64,000 bases of DNA from an uncultured Clostridia bacterium (GCA_947170465.1 CAMVTS010000002.1:1-64000), one strand, 5' to 3'. Counted from the first letter of the stretch, positions 16,830 to 25,407 are shown. Notes: generated from the letters alone by a model not told the origin. Numbers and translations are program-made.

Positions 16830-17162
16830 ATGACCGTAAAAGAATTTGCCGATAAGCTGGCATTGAAAGTATTGGTAGAAGGCGACATGGAGCGCGAGAT
16901 TACCGGCTGCTACATTGGTGATTTGCTCAGCTGGGTCATGGGCAGAGCGCCGGAGGACTGCGCCTGGCTGACCGTCATGGGCAACATCAATTCCATCGCC
17001 GTGGCAACGCTGGCGGACGTGAGCTGCATTGTGCTCACCGAAAACGCCGCTCTTGATGAAAACGCAAGAACAAAGGCGGAAATGCATGACGTCAATATCC
17101 TGCTTGCGCGGGAAAACAGCTATCAGGTGGCGGTGCAGCTGCACGCGCTTCTGACGGAATAA
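16830..17162 (+). CDS. DRTGG domain protein 2
   Basis: A 110-residue paralogue of the protein at 14578, with the same layout (EGDMEREITGCYIGDLLSWV, then LADVSCIVLTENA). AAGAAGGTG lies before the ATG at 16830; an upstream in-frame ATG at 16779 lies within the repeat-rich gap and lacks a ribosome site. It is followed after 2 bases by the PHP gene, so the two are a coupled pair. Having two DRTGG proteins flanking a hydrogenase-like sensor suggests heteromeric or parallel ligand sensing, but no ligand is known. Confidence 0.83.
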   Translation: MTVKEFADKLALKVLVEGDMEREITGCYIGDLLSWVMGRAPEDCAWLTVMGNINSIAVATLADVSCIVLTENAALDENARTKAEMHDVNILLARENSYQVAVQLHALLTE

Positions 17163-17164
17163 CC

Positions 17165-17881
17165 ATGCGGTACTTCTACGACCTGCACCTCCATTCCTGC
17201 CTGTCGCCCTGCGGCGACATGGACATGACGCCGAATAACATCACCGGCATGGCGAGTATACTCGGCTTGCAGATTATCGCGCTGACCGACCACAACACCT
17301 GCCGCAACTGTGAGGCGACAATAGAAGCCGGCAAGCGCAACGGTGTGGTGGTGGTGCCGGGAATGGAGCTGACGACAAGCGAGGATATCCACGCGGTCTG
17401 TCTGTTTCCATCGCTTGAAAAGGCGATGGACTGGGACGCGTATGTGGACGCTCACCGCATCAAAATCAAAAACCGCGCCGATATCTACGGCCGCCAGGTG
17501 CTCATGAACGCCGAGGACGAGGAAATAGGGGAGATAGAGCATTTGCTCCTGCCCGGTACGGAAATCAGCATTATGAACGCCTACCGCAAGGTGCAGGAGT
17601 TCGGCGGTATCTGCTATCCGGCGCATATTGACCGCGACAGCCTGTCGATTTTGTCCGTGCTCGGCGAGATTGACCCGTACTGCGGTTTTGTCACGGCGGA
17701 GCTTGCCGATTTTGCGAAGCTGGAGGCGCTGCGCCTTGTTCACCCGATTCTGGACGCCCTGCATATTGTTTCCAGCTCGGACGCGCACTACCTCGAAAAC
17801 ATGCGCGACGCGGCGTTTACGCTCAATCTGGAGGAACCGACGGCGGCGGAGGTTATCCGCGTTCTGGACACGCCGAAATAG
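17165..17881 (+). CDS. PHP-domain phosphoesterase
   Basis: A 238-residue PHP-family metal-dependent phosphoesterase. The four PHP motifs are visible: DLHLHSCLSP (residues 6-15), LTDHNT (about 40-45), GMELTT with CYPAHIDR further on, and SSDAHYLENM near residue 204. These His and Asp residues bind a trinuclear metal centre. Close relatives act on 5' ends of nucleic acids or on small phosphates (TrpH/YciV type), but the present substrate is unknown. It ends the first hydrogenase-region operon; the next gene has its own promoter 170 bases on. Confidence 0.88.
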   Translation: MRYFYDLHLHSCLSPCGDMDMTPNNITGMASILGLQIIALTDHNTCRNCEATIEAGKRNGVVVVPGMELTTSEDIHAVCLFPSLEKAMDWDAYVDAHRIKIKNRADIYGRQVLMNAEDEEIGEIEHLLLPGTEISIMNAYRKVQEFGGICYPAHIDRDSLSILSVLGEIDPYCGFVTAELADFAKLEALRLVHPILDALHIVSSSDAHYLENMRDAAFTLNLEEPTAAEVIRVLDTPK

Positions 17882-17913
17882 ACAATGCGCAGAAACACGC
17901 AAAAATTGTCACA

Positions 17914-17939
17914 TTTTGTCATACCCTACATTGACAAAA
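17914..17939. promoter_or_regulatory. Inverted repeat upstream of hydC
   Basis: TTTTGTCA (17914-17921) and TGACAAAA (17932-17939) are perfect 8-bp arms spaced by 10 bases, roughly one helical turn, a typical dimer-operator geometry. It lies 109 bases before the hydC -35 box. It could instead be a weak hairpin after the PHP gene. Confidence 0.35.
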
Positions 17940-18047
17940 AATGCACAAAGTCCGTGATTATTTTGCTGAAAACAAAAAACGACTATTATCAGCCCGATTT
18001 TTGTCCTTTAAGTCGCTGAAAAATTAAACCAAAAGGAAAAAATAATG

Positions 18048-18076
18048 TAGACATCACGCCCCATTTATGTTATAAT
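18048..18076 (+). promoter_or_regulatory. Promoter of the hydrogenase structural operon
   Basis: TAGACA (18048-18053), 17 bases, TATAAT (18071-18076). The leader to the hydC ATG is about 80 bases and A/T-rich. Confidence 0.8.
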
Positions 18077-18160
18077 CTATTGTAAGTAAATATAATATTA
18101 TTTTTTATAAGTAATATTTTTTTATTGGTATTTGACAATTGAAATCAGGGAGGAAAAACA

Positions 18161-18661
18161 ATGCAAAAGAAAATCAGCACAATCCCATTCTCTGGGACGC
18201 CTGAGCAGGAAGCAAAGCTCAAGGATTCTATCGCGCGTCACAAGGACGATCCCGGCGCGGTAATGCCTGTTTTGCAGGAAGCTCAGGAAATCTACGGCTA
18301 TCTGCCGATTGAGGTTCAGACGATGGTAGCGGAGGGACTCGGCGTATCGCTCGAAGAGGTTTACGGCGTTTCCACCTTCTACTCTCAGTTTGCGCTCTCT
18401 CCAAAGGGCAAGTACAACATCTCGGTTTGTCTCGGCACCGCCTGCTATGTCAAGGGCTCCGGCGACATTCTCAACAAAATCTCCGAGGAGCTCGGAATCG
18501 GCGCGGAGGAATGTACCGCTGACGGTCAGTTCTCTCTGACAGCCTGCCGCTGCATCGGCGCCTGCGGTCTGGCTCCCGTCATCACCGTCAACGAGGACGT
18601 TTACGGCAGACTGACGGTTGACGACGTACCTTACATTATTAATAAGTATAAGAACGCCTGA
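18161..18661 (+). CDS. hydC: NAD-linked [FeFe] hydrogenase, NuoE-like subunit HydC
   Basis: A 166-residue subunit with an N-terminal helical part and a C-terminal thioredoxin-like [2Fe-2S] domain. The four ligands are in CLGTACYVKG (about residues 88-97) and CRCIGACGLAP (about 128-138). It matches NuoE and the HydC subunit of electron-bifurcating hydrogenases, passing electrons between NADH (HydB) and the hydrogenase (HydA). GGGAGG precedes the ATG by 8 bases. It is first in a five-gene operon, and its stop codon overlaps the next start (TGATG). Confidence 0.93.
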   Translation: MQKKISTIPFSGTPEQEAKLKDSIARHKDDPGAVMPVLQEAQEIYGYLPIEVQTMVAEGLGVSLEEVYGVSTFYSQFALSPKGKYNISVCLGTACYVKGSGDILNKISEELGIGAEECTADGQFSLTACRCIGACGLAPVITVNEDVYGRLTVDDVPYIINKYKNA

Positions 18662-19218
18662 TGCGTGAACTATCCTTAAACGTCATGGACGTTGCCCAGA
18701 ACAGCGTTCGGGCAGAGGCAAGCCTTGTCACCATCACCGTCAACGAAAGCGACAGGGAGGATTCTCTGCGCATTTCCATCGGCGACAACGGCTGCGGCAT
18801 GACGGAGGAACAGGTACAGCAGGTCATCGACCCGTTTTTCACCACGCGGACGACGCGCAAGGTCGGCTTGGGCGTGCCGCTGTTCAAGCTCTCGGCTGAG
18901 CAGACGGGCGGCAGCTTCGACATTCAGTCAAAGCCCGGCGCAGGCACCACCACCACGGCAACCTACGTCAAGAGCCATGTGGATATGACGCCGCTGGGCG
19001 ACATCAATTCCACGGTGGAAATCCTTATCCGGTGCAATCCGGATATCGACTTCGTTTTCACCCACAGCACCGACCTCGGCTCTTTTACGCTCGACACCCG
19101 CGAGCTGCGCGAGGTGCTCGGCGATGTGAGTCTTGACACGCCCGACGTACTCGAATGGATCCACGCGTACCTGGAAGAACAAACCCAAATCATATTCGGA
19201 GGAGCGGAAAAATCATGA
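18661..19218 (+). CDS. GHKL ATPase protein within the hydrogenase operon
   Basis: A 185-residue protein whose first 105 residues form a histidine-kinase-type ATPase: N box MDVAQNSVRA (9-18), G1 box GDNGCGMT (about 41-48), then FFTTRTTRKVGLGVPLFK (about 60-77). There is no phosphoacceptor His domain. The C-terminal 80 residues are unassigned. Such genes are regularly found between hydC and hydB in clostridia. A role in switching hydrogenase expression or activity is plausible; it has no demonstrated function. It differs clearly from the other GHKL protein at 14922, so the two are not recent duplicates. Confidence 0.85.
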   Translation: MRELSLNVMDVAQNSVRAEASLVTITVNESDREDSLRISIGDNGCGMTEEQVQQVIDPFFTTRTTRKVGLGVPLFKLSAEQTGGSFDIQSKPGAGTTTTATYVKSHVDMTPLGDINSTVEILIRCNPDIDFVFTHSTDLGSFTLDTRELREVLGDVSLDTPDVLEWIHAYLEEQTQIIFGGAEKS

Positions 19219-19589
19219 AATCTTTAGCTGAACTGAAAGCCATCAGAGATAAAGCAAGAGCTGAAATCGATCTCAGAAAAGAAAACCCCAACGCTGCGCG
19301 CGTACTGGTCGGTATGGCTACCTGCGGTATCGCCGCGGGCGCAAGACCTGTACTCAACGCCTTTGTTGACGAAATTGCCAAGCGCGGTCTCACCAACGAC
19401 ATCGTTGTCACTCAGACAGGCTGCATCGGCATCTGCCAGTATGAGCCCGTTGTTGAAATCGAGGTTCCCGGCGAGGATAAGGTTACCTATGTCAAGGTAG
19501 CTCCCGAGATGGTTCCCAAGATTGTCAACGACCATCTTGTCAATAAGAATGTTGTGACCGAGTACACTATCGGCGCAATGAAGAAATAA
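19215..19589 (+). CDS. [2Fe-2S] thioredoxin-like ferredoxin
   Basis: A 124-residue thioredoxin-like ferredoxin. Ligand motifs are ATCGIAAGARPV (one Cys, with a degenerate second position) and TGCIGICQYEP (two Cys), so only three of the four usual Cys are obvious; the cluster may use another ligand. GGAGGAG lies 11-17 bases before ATG 19215, which overlaps the previous stop. The same gene occurs in the Thermotoga hydrogenase locus. It probably carries electrons to or from HydB, or supports regulation. Confidence 0.87.
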   Translation: MKSLAELKAIRDKARAEIDLRKENPNAARVLVGMATCGIAAGARPVLNAFVDEIAKRGLTNDIVVTQTGCIGICQYEPVVEIEVPGEDKVTYVKVAPEMVPKIVNDHLVNKNVVTEYTIGAMKK

Positions 19590-19600
19590 GGAGGAAAATA

Positions 19601-21409
19601 ATGTATCGTTCTAATGTACTTGTATGCGGCGGTACCGGTTGTACCTCCTCTAACAGCCTGACGATTGTTCACAAGCTGAAGGAAGAAATCGAAAGACTTG
19701 GTCTGCAGGACGAAGTCAATGTCATCACCACCGGCTGCTTTGGTCTGTGCGCGCTCGGTCCGATCATGGTCGTTTATCCCGAGGGCAGCTTCTATTCCAT
19801 GGTCAAGGTAGAGGATATCCCCGAAATCGTCGAGGAGCACCTCTTGAAGGGCAGAATCGTCACCCGTTTGCTCTATCAGGAGACCGTTGAGGATGACACC
19901 ATCAAGTCCCTCAACAAGACCGCCTTCTATGAGAAGCAAAAGCGCGTTGCGCTCCGTAACTGCGGCGTTATCGATCCCGAGAAGATTGACGACTACATCG
20001 CGCAGGACGGCTACGCGGCGCTCGGCAAGGTGCTCACCGAAATGACGCCTGAGCAGGTTATCCAGACAATTCTGGATTCCGGTCTCCGCGGCAGAGGCGG
20101 CGCCGGCTTCCCGACCGGTCTCAAGTGGAAATTCGCGGCGGCTAACGACGCCGATCAGAAATATGTTTGCTGTAACGCGGACGAGGGCGACCCCGGCGCG
20201 TTCATGGATCGTTCCGTTCTTGAGGGCGATCCTCACTCCCTGATTGAAGCAATGGCGATTGCCGGCTACGCAATCGGCGCTTCCAAGGGTCGTGTATACG
20301 TCCGTGCGGAGTATCCTATCGCGGTTAAGCGTCTCCAGATTGCGATTGACCAGGCGCGCGAATACGGACTGCTCGGCAAGGACATCTTCGGCACCGGCTT
20401 TGAATTCGACATGGAGCTGCGTCTCGGCGCAGGCGCGTTCGTCTGCGGTGAGGAAACCGCTCTGATGACCTCCATCGAAGGCAAGCGCGGCGAGCCCAGA
20501 CCGAGACCGCCGTTCCCGGCTGTCAAGGGTCTGTATCAGAAGCCCACTATCCTCAACAACGTTGAGACCTACGCGAATATCGCCCAGATTATCCTCAACG
20601 GTCCCGAATGGTTCGCTTCCATGGGTACCGAGAAGAGCAAGGGCACCAAGGTATTCGCTCTTGGCGGCAAGATTAACCATACCGGCCTTGTAGAGATTCC
20701 CATGGGCACCACCCTGCGCGAAATCGTCTTTGATATCGGCGGCGGCATTCCCAACGGCAAGAAGTTCAAGGCTGCGCAGACCGGCGGTCCTTCCGGCGGC
20801 TGTATCCCCGAGGAGCACCTCGACATCGAAATCGACTACGACAACCTGCTGGCTATCGGCTCCATGATGGGCTCCGGCGGTCTGATTGTCATGGACGAGG
20901 ACAACTGTATGGTCGACGTTGCGAAGTTCTTCCTGGAATTCACCGTTGACGAGAGCTGCGGTAAGTGTACGCCCTGCCGTATCGGTACCAAGAGACTGCT
21001 CGAAATGCTCGAGAAAATCACCAGCGGCAAGGGAACCCTCGAAATGCTCGACGAGATGGAGGAGCTGTGCCACTACATCAAGGCGAACTCCCTCTGCGGT
21101 CTCGGACAGACTGCTCCAAACCCCGTTCTCTCCACCCTGCGTTATTTCAGAAACGAGTATATCGCTCACGTTGTAGACAAGAAGTGTCCTGCCGGCGTTT
21201 GTAAGGAGCTGCTGCAGTACACCATTGAGAAGGATAAGTGCTTCGGCTGCGGCATGTGCGCAAGAAAGTGCCCCGCCGGCGCCATCTCCGTCACCGACTA
21301 CACCGCGCCCGGCAAGAAGAAGCCCGCTTACGAAATCGATCAGAACAAGTGCATCAAGTGCGGCGCTTGTATTGATACCTGTAAGTTCAAGGCAATCTTC
21401 AAGGGTTAA
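19601..21409 (+). CDS. hydB: NAD-linked [FeFe] hydrogenase, flavin subunit HydB
   Basis: A 602-residue NuoF-like subunit that binds FMN and NAD(H), the likely electron-bifurcation site. It has an N-terminal thioredoxin-like [2Fe-2S] domain (CGGTGC near residue 9, CFGLCALGP near 46) and a NuoF core with GRGGAGFPTGLKW and CNADEGDPGAF. The SLBB region and the ESCGKCTPCRIG [4Fe-4S] motif come next, then two C-terminal [4Fe-4S] ferredoxin motifs (CFGCGMCARKCP, CIKCGACIDTC). This domain order is that of HydB in bifurcating hydrogenases, where NADH and reduced ferredoxin are used together to make H2. AGGAGG precedes the ATG. Confidence 0.95.
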   Translation: MYRSNVLVCGGTGCTSSNSLTIVHKLKEEIERLGLQDEVNVITTGCFGLCALGPIMVVYPEGSFYSMVKVEDIPEIVEEHLLKGRIVTRLLYQETVEDDTIKSLNKTAFYEKQKRVALRNCGVIDPEKIDDYIAQDGYAALGKVLTEMTPEQVIQTILDSGLRGRGGAGFPTGLKWKFAAANDADQKYVCCNADEGDPGAFMDRSVLEGDPHSLIEAMAIAGYAIGASKGRVYVRAEYPIAVKRLQIAIDQAREYGLLGKDIFGTGFEFDMELRLGAGAFVCGEETALMTSIEGKRGEPRPRPPFPAVKGLYQKPTILNNVETYANIAQIILNGPEWFASMGTEKSKGTKVFALGGKINHTGLVEIPMGTTLREIVFDIGGGIPNGKKFKAAQTGGPSGGCIPEEHLDIEIDYDNLLAIGSMMGSGGLIVMDEDNCMVDVAKFFLEFTVDESCGKCTPCRIGTKRLLEMLEKITSGKGTLEMLDEMEELCHYIKANSLCGLGQTAPNPVLSTLRYFRNEYIAHVVDKKCPAGVCKELLQYTIEKDKCFGCGMCARKCPAGAISVTDYTAPGKKKPAYEIDQNKCIKCGACIDTCKFKAIFKG

Positions 21410-21427
21410 GGAAAGGAGACAGGAACC

Positions 21428-23167
21428 ATGGAAATGCTTAATATTAAAATCAACGGCAAGGATTATCAGGTGGAGAAAAACACCACTATCCTGGAAGCCT
21501 GCCATCAGTTCGGTATCAAGATTCCGACACTCTGCTACTTAAAGAAAATCAACGAAATCGGCGCCTGCCGTATGTGCCTCTGCGAGGTTAAGGGCGCGCG
21601 CAGCCTGGTCGCTGCCTGCGTATATCCCATCGACAGAGAGGGCACCGAAATCTTCACCAATACGCCCCAGATTCAGAAATACAGAAAGACCAACCTTGAG
21701 CTTCTTCTCTCCAACCACGACAAGAAGTGCCTGTCCTGCCCCAGAAGCAATTCCTGCGAGCTGCAGCAGCTCTGTCTGGAATACGGCGTGGACGAGGTTG
21801 CCTTTGAGGGTGAAGCCACCCGTCACGAGGAGGATCACTCCACCCTGCATCTTGTTCGCAACAACAACAAATGTATCCTCTGCCGTCGCTGCGTAGCGGC
21901 TTGTAAGGAGCAGTACGTTTCCGTTATCGGCGCGAACAACCGCGGCTTTGACACCGTCATCAGCTGCGCGTTTGAGCAGGATCTGAACAACGTTGCCTGC
22001 GTCAGCTGCGGTCAGTGTACCGCTGTTTGCCCGACCGGCGCGCTGGTTGAGCGCGACGATACCGACAAGGTATTTGAGGCAATCGCCGATCCGACCAAGC
22101 ATGTTGTTGTTCACACCGCTCCCTCCATCAGAGCGACGCTTGGCGAGTGCTTCGACATGCCCATCGGCACCAACGTCAAGGGCAAGATGGTTGCTGCTCT
22201 CAAGCTGCTCGGCTTTGATAAGGTATTCGATACCAACTTCGGTGCTGACCTCACCATCATGGAAGAAGGCACCGAGTTTATCCACCGCGTTCAGAACGGC
22301 GGCACTCTCCCGATGATAACCTCCTGTTCTCCCGGCTGGGTTAAGTTCTGCGAACACTACTATCCCGACCTCATTCCGCATCTCTCCACCTGTAAGTCTC
22401 CCCAGCAGATGCAGGGCGCTATGATTAAGTCCTACTACGCTGAGAAGGCAGGCATCGACCCCAAGGATATCGTGGTTGTTTCCGTTATGCCCTGCGTTGC
22501 CAAGAAGTTCGAGATTAAGCGTGAGGATCAGGGTCGCGACGGCATGCCCGACAACGATATCTCCATCACTACCCGTGAGCTTGCCAAGATGATTAAGAAG
22601 TCCGGCATCCAGTTCACCTCACTGCCCGACGAGGACTTCGATCCCGTCATGGCAATCGGTTCCGGCGCAGGCACCATCTTCGGCGCTACCGGCGGCGTTA
22701 TGGAAGCTGCTCTCCGTACCGTAGCGGATAAGCTCACCGGCGAGGATCTCCAGACCATCGACTACAAGGAAGTCCGCGGCACCGACGACATCAAGGAAGC
22801 TACCTACAACATAGCCGGCATGGAAGTCAAGGTTGCGGTCACCTCCGGTCTGAAGAACGCGGCGAAGCTCCTCGATGAAATCCGCGCAGGCAAGTCTCCC
22901 TATCAGTTCATCGAAGTTATGTGCTGCCCGGGCGGCTGCGTCAACGGCGGCGGTCAGCCGATTCAGCCCGGTCACGTGAGAAACTTCACCGACCTCAAGG
23001 CACTCAGAGCAAAGGCGCTCTACGAGGATGACCTCAGTCTCGAGTACAGAAAGTCTCACGACAACCCCGAAATTAAGGCAATCTACGAGGAGTATCTCGG
23101 CGAGCCCGGCTCACACCTTGCGCATGAGCTGCTCCACACCTCCTATGTAGCCAGAAAGAAAAACTGA
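21428..23167 (+). CDS. hydA: [FeFe] hydrogenase catalytic subunit HydA
   Basis: A 579-residue catalytic subunit. The N-terminus has a [2Fe-2S] ferredoxin domain (GACRMCLCEV), a His-ligated cluster region (HDKKCLSCPRSNSC) and two [4Fe-4S] motifs (CILCRRCVAAC, CVSCGQCTAVCP). The H-cluster domain has TSCSPGW (Cys300), MPCVAKKFE (Cys356) and CCPGGCVNGGGQP (Cys500, Cys504). The small-subunit-like tail ends in HELLHTSYVARK. It reduces protons to H2 and completes the HydABC complex with hydB and hydC. The first loop is TSCSP rather than TSCCP, as I recall from many NAD-linked enzymes. The maturases HydE, HydF and HydG are not in this window. A strong terminator follows. Confidence 0.96.
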   Translation: MEMLNIKINGKDYQVEKNTTILEACHQFGIKIPTLCYLKKINEIGACRMCLCEVKGARSLVAACVYPIDREGTEIFTNTPQIQKYRKTNLELLLSNHDKKCLSCPRSNSCELQQLCLEYGVDEVAFEGEATRHEEDHSTLHLVRNNNKCILCRRCVAACKEQYVSVIGANNRGFDTVISCAFEQDLNNVACVSCGQCTAVCPTGALVERDDTDKVFEAIADPTKHVVVHTAPSIRATLGECFDMPIGTNVKGKMVAALKLLGFDKVFDTNFGADLTIMEEGTEFIHRVQNGGTLPMITSCSPGWVKFCEHYYPDLIPHLSTCKSPQQMQGAMIKSYYAEKAGIDPKDIVVVSVMPCVAKKFEIKREDQGRDGMPDNDISITTRELAKMIKKSGIQFTSLPDEDFDPVMAIGSGAGTIFGATGGVMEAALRTVADKLTGEDLQTIDYKEVRGTDDIKEATYNIAGMEVKVAVTSGLKNAAKLLDEIRAGKSPYQFIEVMCCPGGCVNGGGQPIQPGHVRNFTDLKALRAKALYEDDLSLEYRKSHDNPEIKAIYEEYLGEPGSHLAHELLHTSYVARKKN

Positions 23168-23190
23168 TTTTCATTGTCATAAAACCCCAA

Positions 23191-23222
23191 AAAGGGCTGC
23201 TCCCGACGGAGCAGCCCTTTTG
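23191..23222. terminator. Bidirectional terminator
   Basis: A 13-bp perfect stem (23191-23203 with 23208-23220) with a CGAC loop has T-rich flanks on both strands. It lies between hydA and the convergent rlmA. Confidence 0.9.
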
Positions 23223-23230
23223 CCTTTGTG

Positions 23231-24037
23231 CTATTTTTGATAAGCTGCAATCACAAACGCAATCTCGGTTGTCAGCGAATGGAGCTGTTCCAGCTTCGCC
23301 ATGCCCTTGCTCGGCGTGTGATAGTAATACGGCGTCATTTGAAACAACGCCTGAATATCTTCCTGGGAGTTCAGCGTGATTTCGCTTTTGACGTGGATTT
23401 CAGCCGTCAGTCTTAGTCCGTCAGCCTGCGGTTTTTGCTCATCATTCTCATACGGCGTATCGTAAAGTACCTCTTTCAGTCCGAATAAATGCCGCTTGCC
23501 GGGAATCGCCGTAAAGAGCGTGCCGTCCTCTGCCAGAATCCGTCCGAACTCCGCCGCCTGAAAGGGGGCAAAAAGGTGAAACGCCGCTTTGACAGTGCTG
23601 TCAGCAATGGGAATCCTGGCAATATTCGCCACGAAAAAAGCAGCGCCGCAGCGCCGTTTCGCCGCCAGCCTGACCATATTCTTCGATAGGTCAAAGCCGT
23701 AGAAATCGCGCTCGATTCTTTTTGCCAGATATTCCGTGTAATAACCCTCGCCGCAGCAGATGTCCAGTACAGTGTCGCCGTTGCGGGTACAGCCTGCAAC
23801 GCATTGACAGACGGCATCCGCCAGCGGTTCATAAAAGCCCTGGTTGAGAAAATCACGCCGCGAACGCGCCATTTCCTTGTTGTCGCCGATATTGTCGCCG
23901 GAACGGTGTGCGCTGTTGAGGTTGCAGTAGCCCTCCTTGGCGATATCAAAGCAATGATTCCGTTCACAGCGCAGCGTCCTGCCGGTTTCCGTCAGCGCCT
24001 TTCCGCAGACAGGACAGCGCAGAATCGATACATTCAT
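23231..24037 (-). CDS. rlmA: 23S rRNA guanine-N1 methyltransferase (RlmA family)
   Basis: A 268-residue SAM-dependent methyltransferase. The N-terminal zinc finger (CPVCGKAL then CERNHCFDIAKEGYCNL) is specific to RlmA-type enzymes, which methylate G745 or G748 in hairpin 35 of 23S rRNA. The SAM-binding motif is VLDICCGEGYYT near residue 90. Gram-positive relatives methylate G748 (the TlrB type gives tylosin resistance), but the target position cannot be told here. It is a single gene with a TTTACA-17-TAAAAT promoter on the - strand. Confidence 0.87.
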   Translation of the reverse strand: MNVSILRCPVCGKALTETGRTLRCERNHCFDIAKEGYCNLNSAHRSGDNIGDNKEMARSRRDFLNQGFYEPLADAVCQCVAGCTRNGDTVLDICCGEGYYTEYLAKRIERDFYGFDLSKNMVRLAAKRRCGAAFFVANIARIPIADSTVKAAFHLFAPFQAAEFGRILAEDGTLFTAIPGKRHLFGLKEVLYDTPYENDEQKPQADGLRLTAEIHVKSEITLNSQEDIQALFQMTPYYYHTPSKGMAKLEQLHSLTTEIAFVIAAYQK

Positions 24038-24069
24038 AGTTCAAGCTTCCTTCTGTTTTCATCTGCTTT

Positions 24070-24098
24070 ATTTTATCATATTTTCACCGTTCTGTAAA
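24070..24098 (-). promoter_or_regulatory. Promoter of rlmA
   Basis: On the - strand TTTACA (24098-24093), 17 bases, TAAAAT (24075-24070). Confidence 0.65.
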
Positions 24099-24193
24099 CC
24101 GCCGCGAACGCCGAATTATCCTAAAAACAGCCGTGTGATTCCATCAAAAATTAGTGCTTACAACCTAATTTTTCTCGCATGATTTATCGGGTA

Positions 24194-24223
24194 TTGACAA
24201 ACCTGTTTTTGGTACTATATAAT
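24194..24223 (+). promoter_or_regulatory. Promoter of the transglutaminase-like lipoprotein
   Basis: TTGACA (24194-24199), 18 bases, TATAAT (24218-24223). The leader is about 80 bases and contains a small GCGG/CCGC hairpin. Confidence 0.8.
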
Positions 24224-24311
24224 AGATAAAGCATAAGAAATTTGGCGGAATTTGCTGAAAAATAGGCGAAACACGAGCGGCTGTAGTCCGCAGATTTAGG
24301 AGAAGAAGTTT

Positions 24312-25406
24312 ATGAAACACATTCGTCTGACAGCGCTTTTGCTGACCATAGTGACCGTGGCACTCATGACAACACTGCTTGCCGGCTGCGGAGACGAAGG
24401 CGTTCCGGTCAAGGTGGCAGTTCTTGACAGCGGCAAATCCTACACGGTCGAAGGACTTGACGGCATGACGGTACAGCGCCTTCTGGAGGTATCGGATATC
24501 AAGCTTGACGGCAGAGACACCGTTGACCCGGAGCGAAACGTCAAGTGGCGCGACGCCGGCGCTTATGCCATCACCATCAAGCGCTACGCCAAGGTGGCAG
24601 TGATTGACGGTAATGAGCGCAAGGAGGTCGAGCTGAAGGGCGGCACGGTAGAGCTGGCGATTTCACAGGCGGGCTACGACGCGTCTGCCTATGAATGTGA
24701 CCAGGATAAAAAAGCGTACGTGACCGACGGCATGGAAATCCGTCTGGGCAATCACATTCAGGGCTTGGTTACCCACGGCGACAAGTCCTATTATTACGAC
24801 GCTGACGGCAATCTAGCCAAGGACGGCATTGTCGGCAGCGAAGCCGACGGCTATTATTACGCCGGCGCCGACGGCGCGATTGACGGCAACTACAGCGACG
24901 GCATCAACGCCGGCGGCACGGATTATTACGTAATCTGCGGCAAGGCAACGCCGGTCAAGAGCGACGAGGACAAGGTGATTTTCGCGGCGGCGCAGGCGGT
25001 AGCCAAATGCACCAGTCCGGGCATGTCCAAGGAGCAGAAGCTGCAAAAGGCGTTCGACTACATCAAGACCAATTACAACGAGGGCGTCCGCCGTCCGGAG
25101 CCGTACTACGGCATGGACTGGCCGGTACTCTATGCCAGCGATTTGCTGATAGACGGCAAGGGTGATTGCTACAGCTACGGTGCAGGATTTGCGTATATGG
25201 CAAAGGCAATCGGCTGCGATGAAGTCTACGCCTGCAATAGCGGCGGTCATGGCTGGGCGGAGGTCAACAATCTGGTCTACGATCCCGAATGGAGCATGCA
25301 TCACGAAGACTTTACCTATTGCGGACTGAGCTACGACGAGGAAACGGACGTACCCTACCGTTCCGGTCTCGGCGGCGGCGCGGAATGGAAACATATCAAG
25401 CTATAA
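24312..25406 (+). CDS. Lipoprotein with ubiquitin-like repeats and a transglutaminase-like domain
   Basis: A 364-residue secreted lipoprotein. The signal peptide ends in LLAGC with lipid-bearing Cys26. Residues 31-145 resemble two tandem DUF348-type ubiquitin-like repeats (VAVLDSGKSYTVEGLDG, then VAVIDGNERKEVELKGG). Residues 150-205 carry Gly/Tyr-rich choline-binding-like repeats (YYYDADGNLAKDGI). The C-terminal domain has a transglutaminase-type triad: Cys286 (GKGDCYSYG), His313 (GGHGW) and Asp324 (VYDPEW). It may cleave or cross-link wall peptides on the cell surface; the substrate is unknown. It has its own promoter and terminator. Confidence 0.85.
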   Translation: MKHIRLTALLLTIVTVALMTTLLAGCGDEGVPVKVAVLDSGKSYTVEGLDGMTVQRLLEVSDIKLDGRDTVDPERNVKWRDAGAYAITIKRYAKVAVIDGNERKEVELKGGTVELAISQAGYDASAYECDQDKKAYVTDGMEIRLGNHIQGLVTHGDKSYYYDADGNLAKDGIVGSEADGYYYAGADGAIDGNYSDGINAGGTDYYVICGKATPVKSDEDKVIFAAAQAVAKCTSPGMSKEQKLQKAFDYIKTNYNEGVRRPEPYYGMDWPVLYASDLLIDGKGDCYSYGAGFAYMAKAIGCDEVYACNSGGHGWAEVNNLVYDPEWSMHHEDFTYCGLSYDEETDVPYRSGLGGGAEWKHIKL

Positions 25407-25407
25407 A

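Noticed and set aside
17900..17950. Rex-type redox operator ahead of hydC
   Set aside because: The arms TTTTGTCA/TGACAAAA do not match the TTGTTAA-type consensus I know for clostridial Rex; kept only as an unassigned inverted repeat.
19487..21505. Long open frame antisense to hydB (about 670 codons)
   Set aside because: It mirrors a strongly conserved coding region with GC-rich third positions, lacks a ribosome site and any recognisable domain, and overlaps verified hydB motifs throughout. Similar antisense frames over purL, the GH13 gene and the tubulin-like genes were dropped for the same reason.
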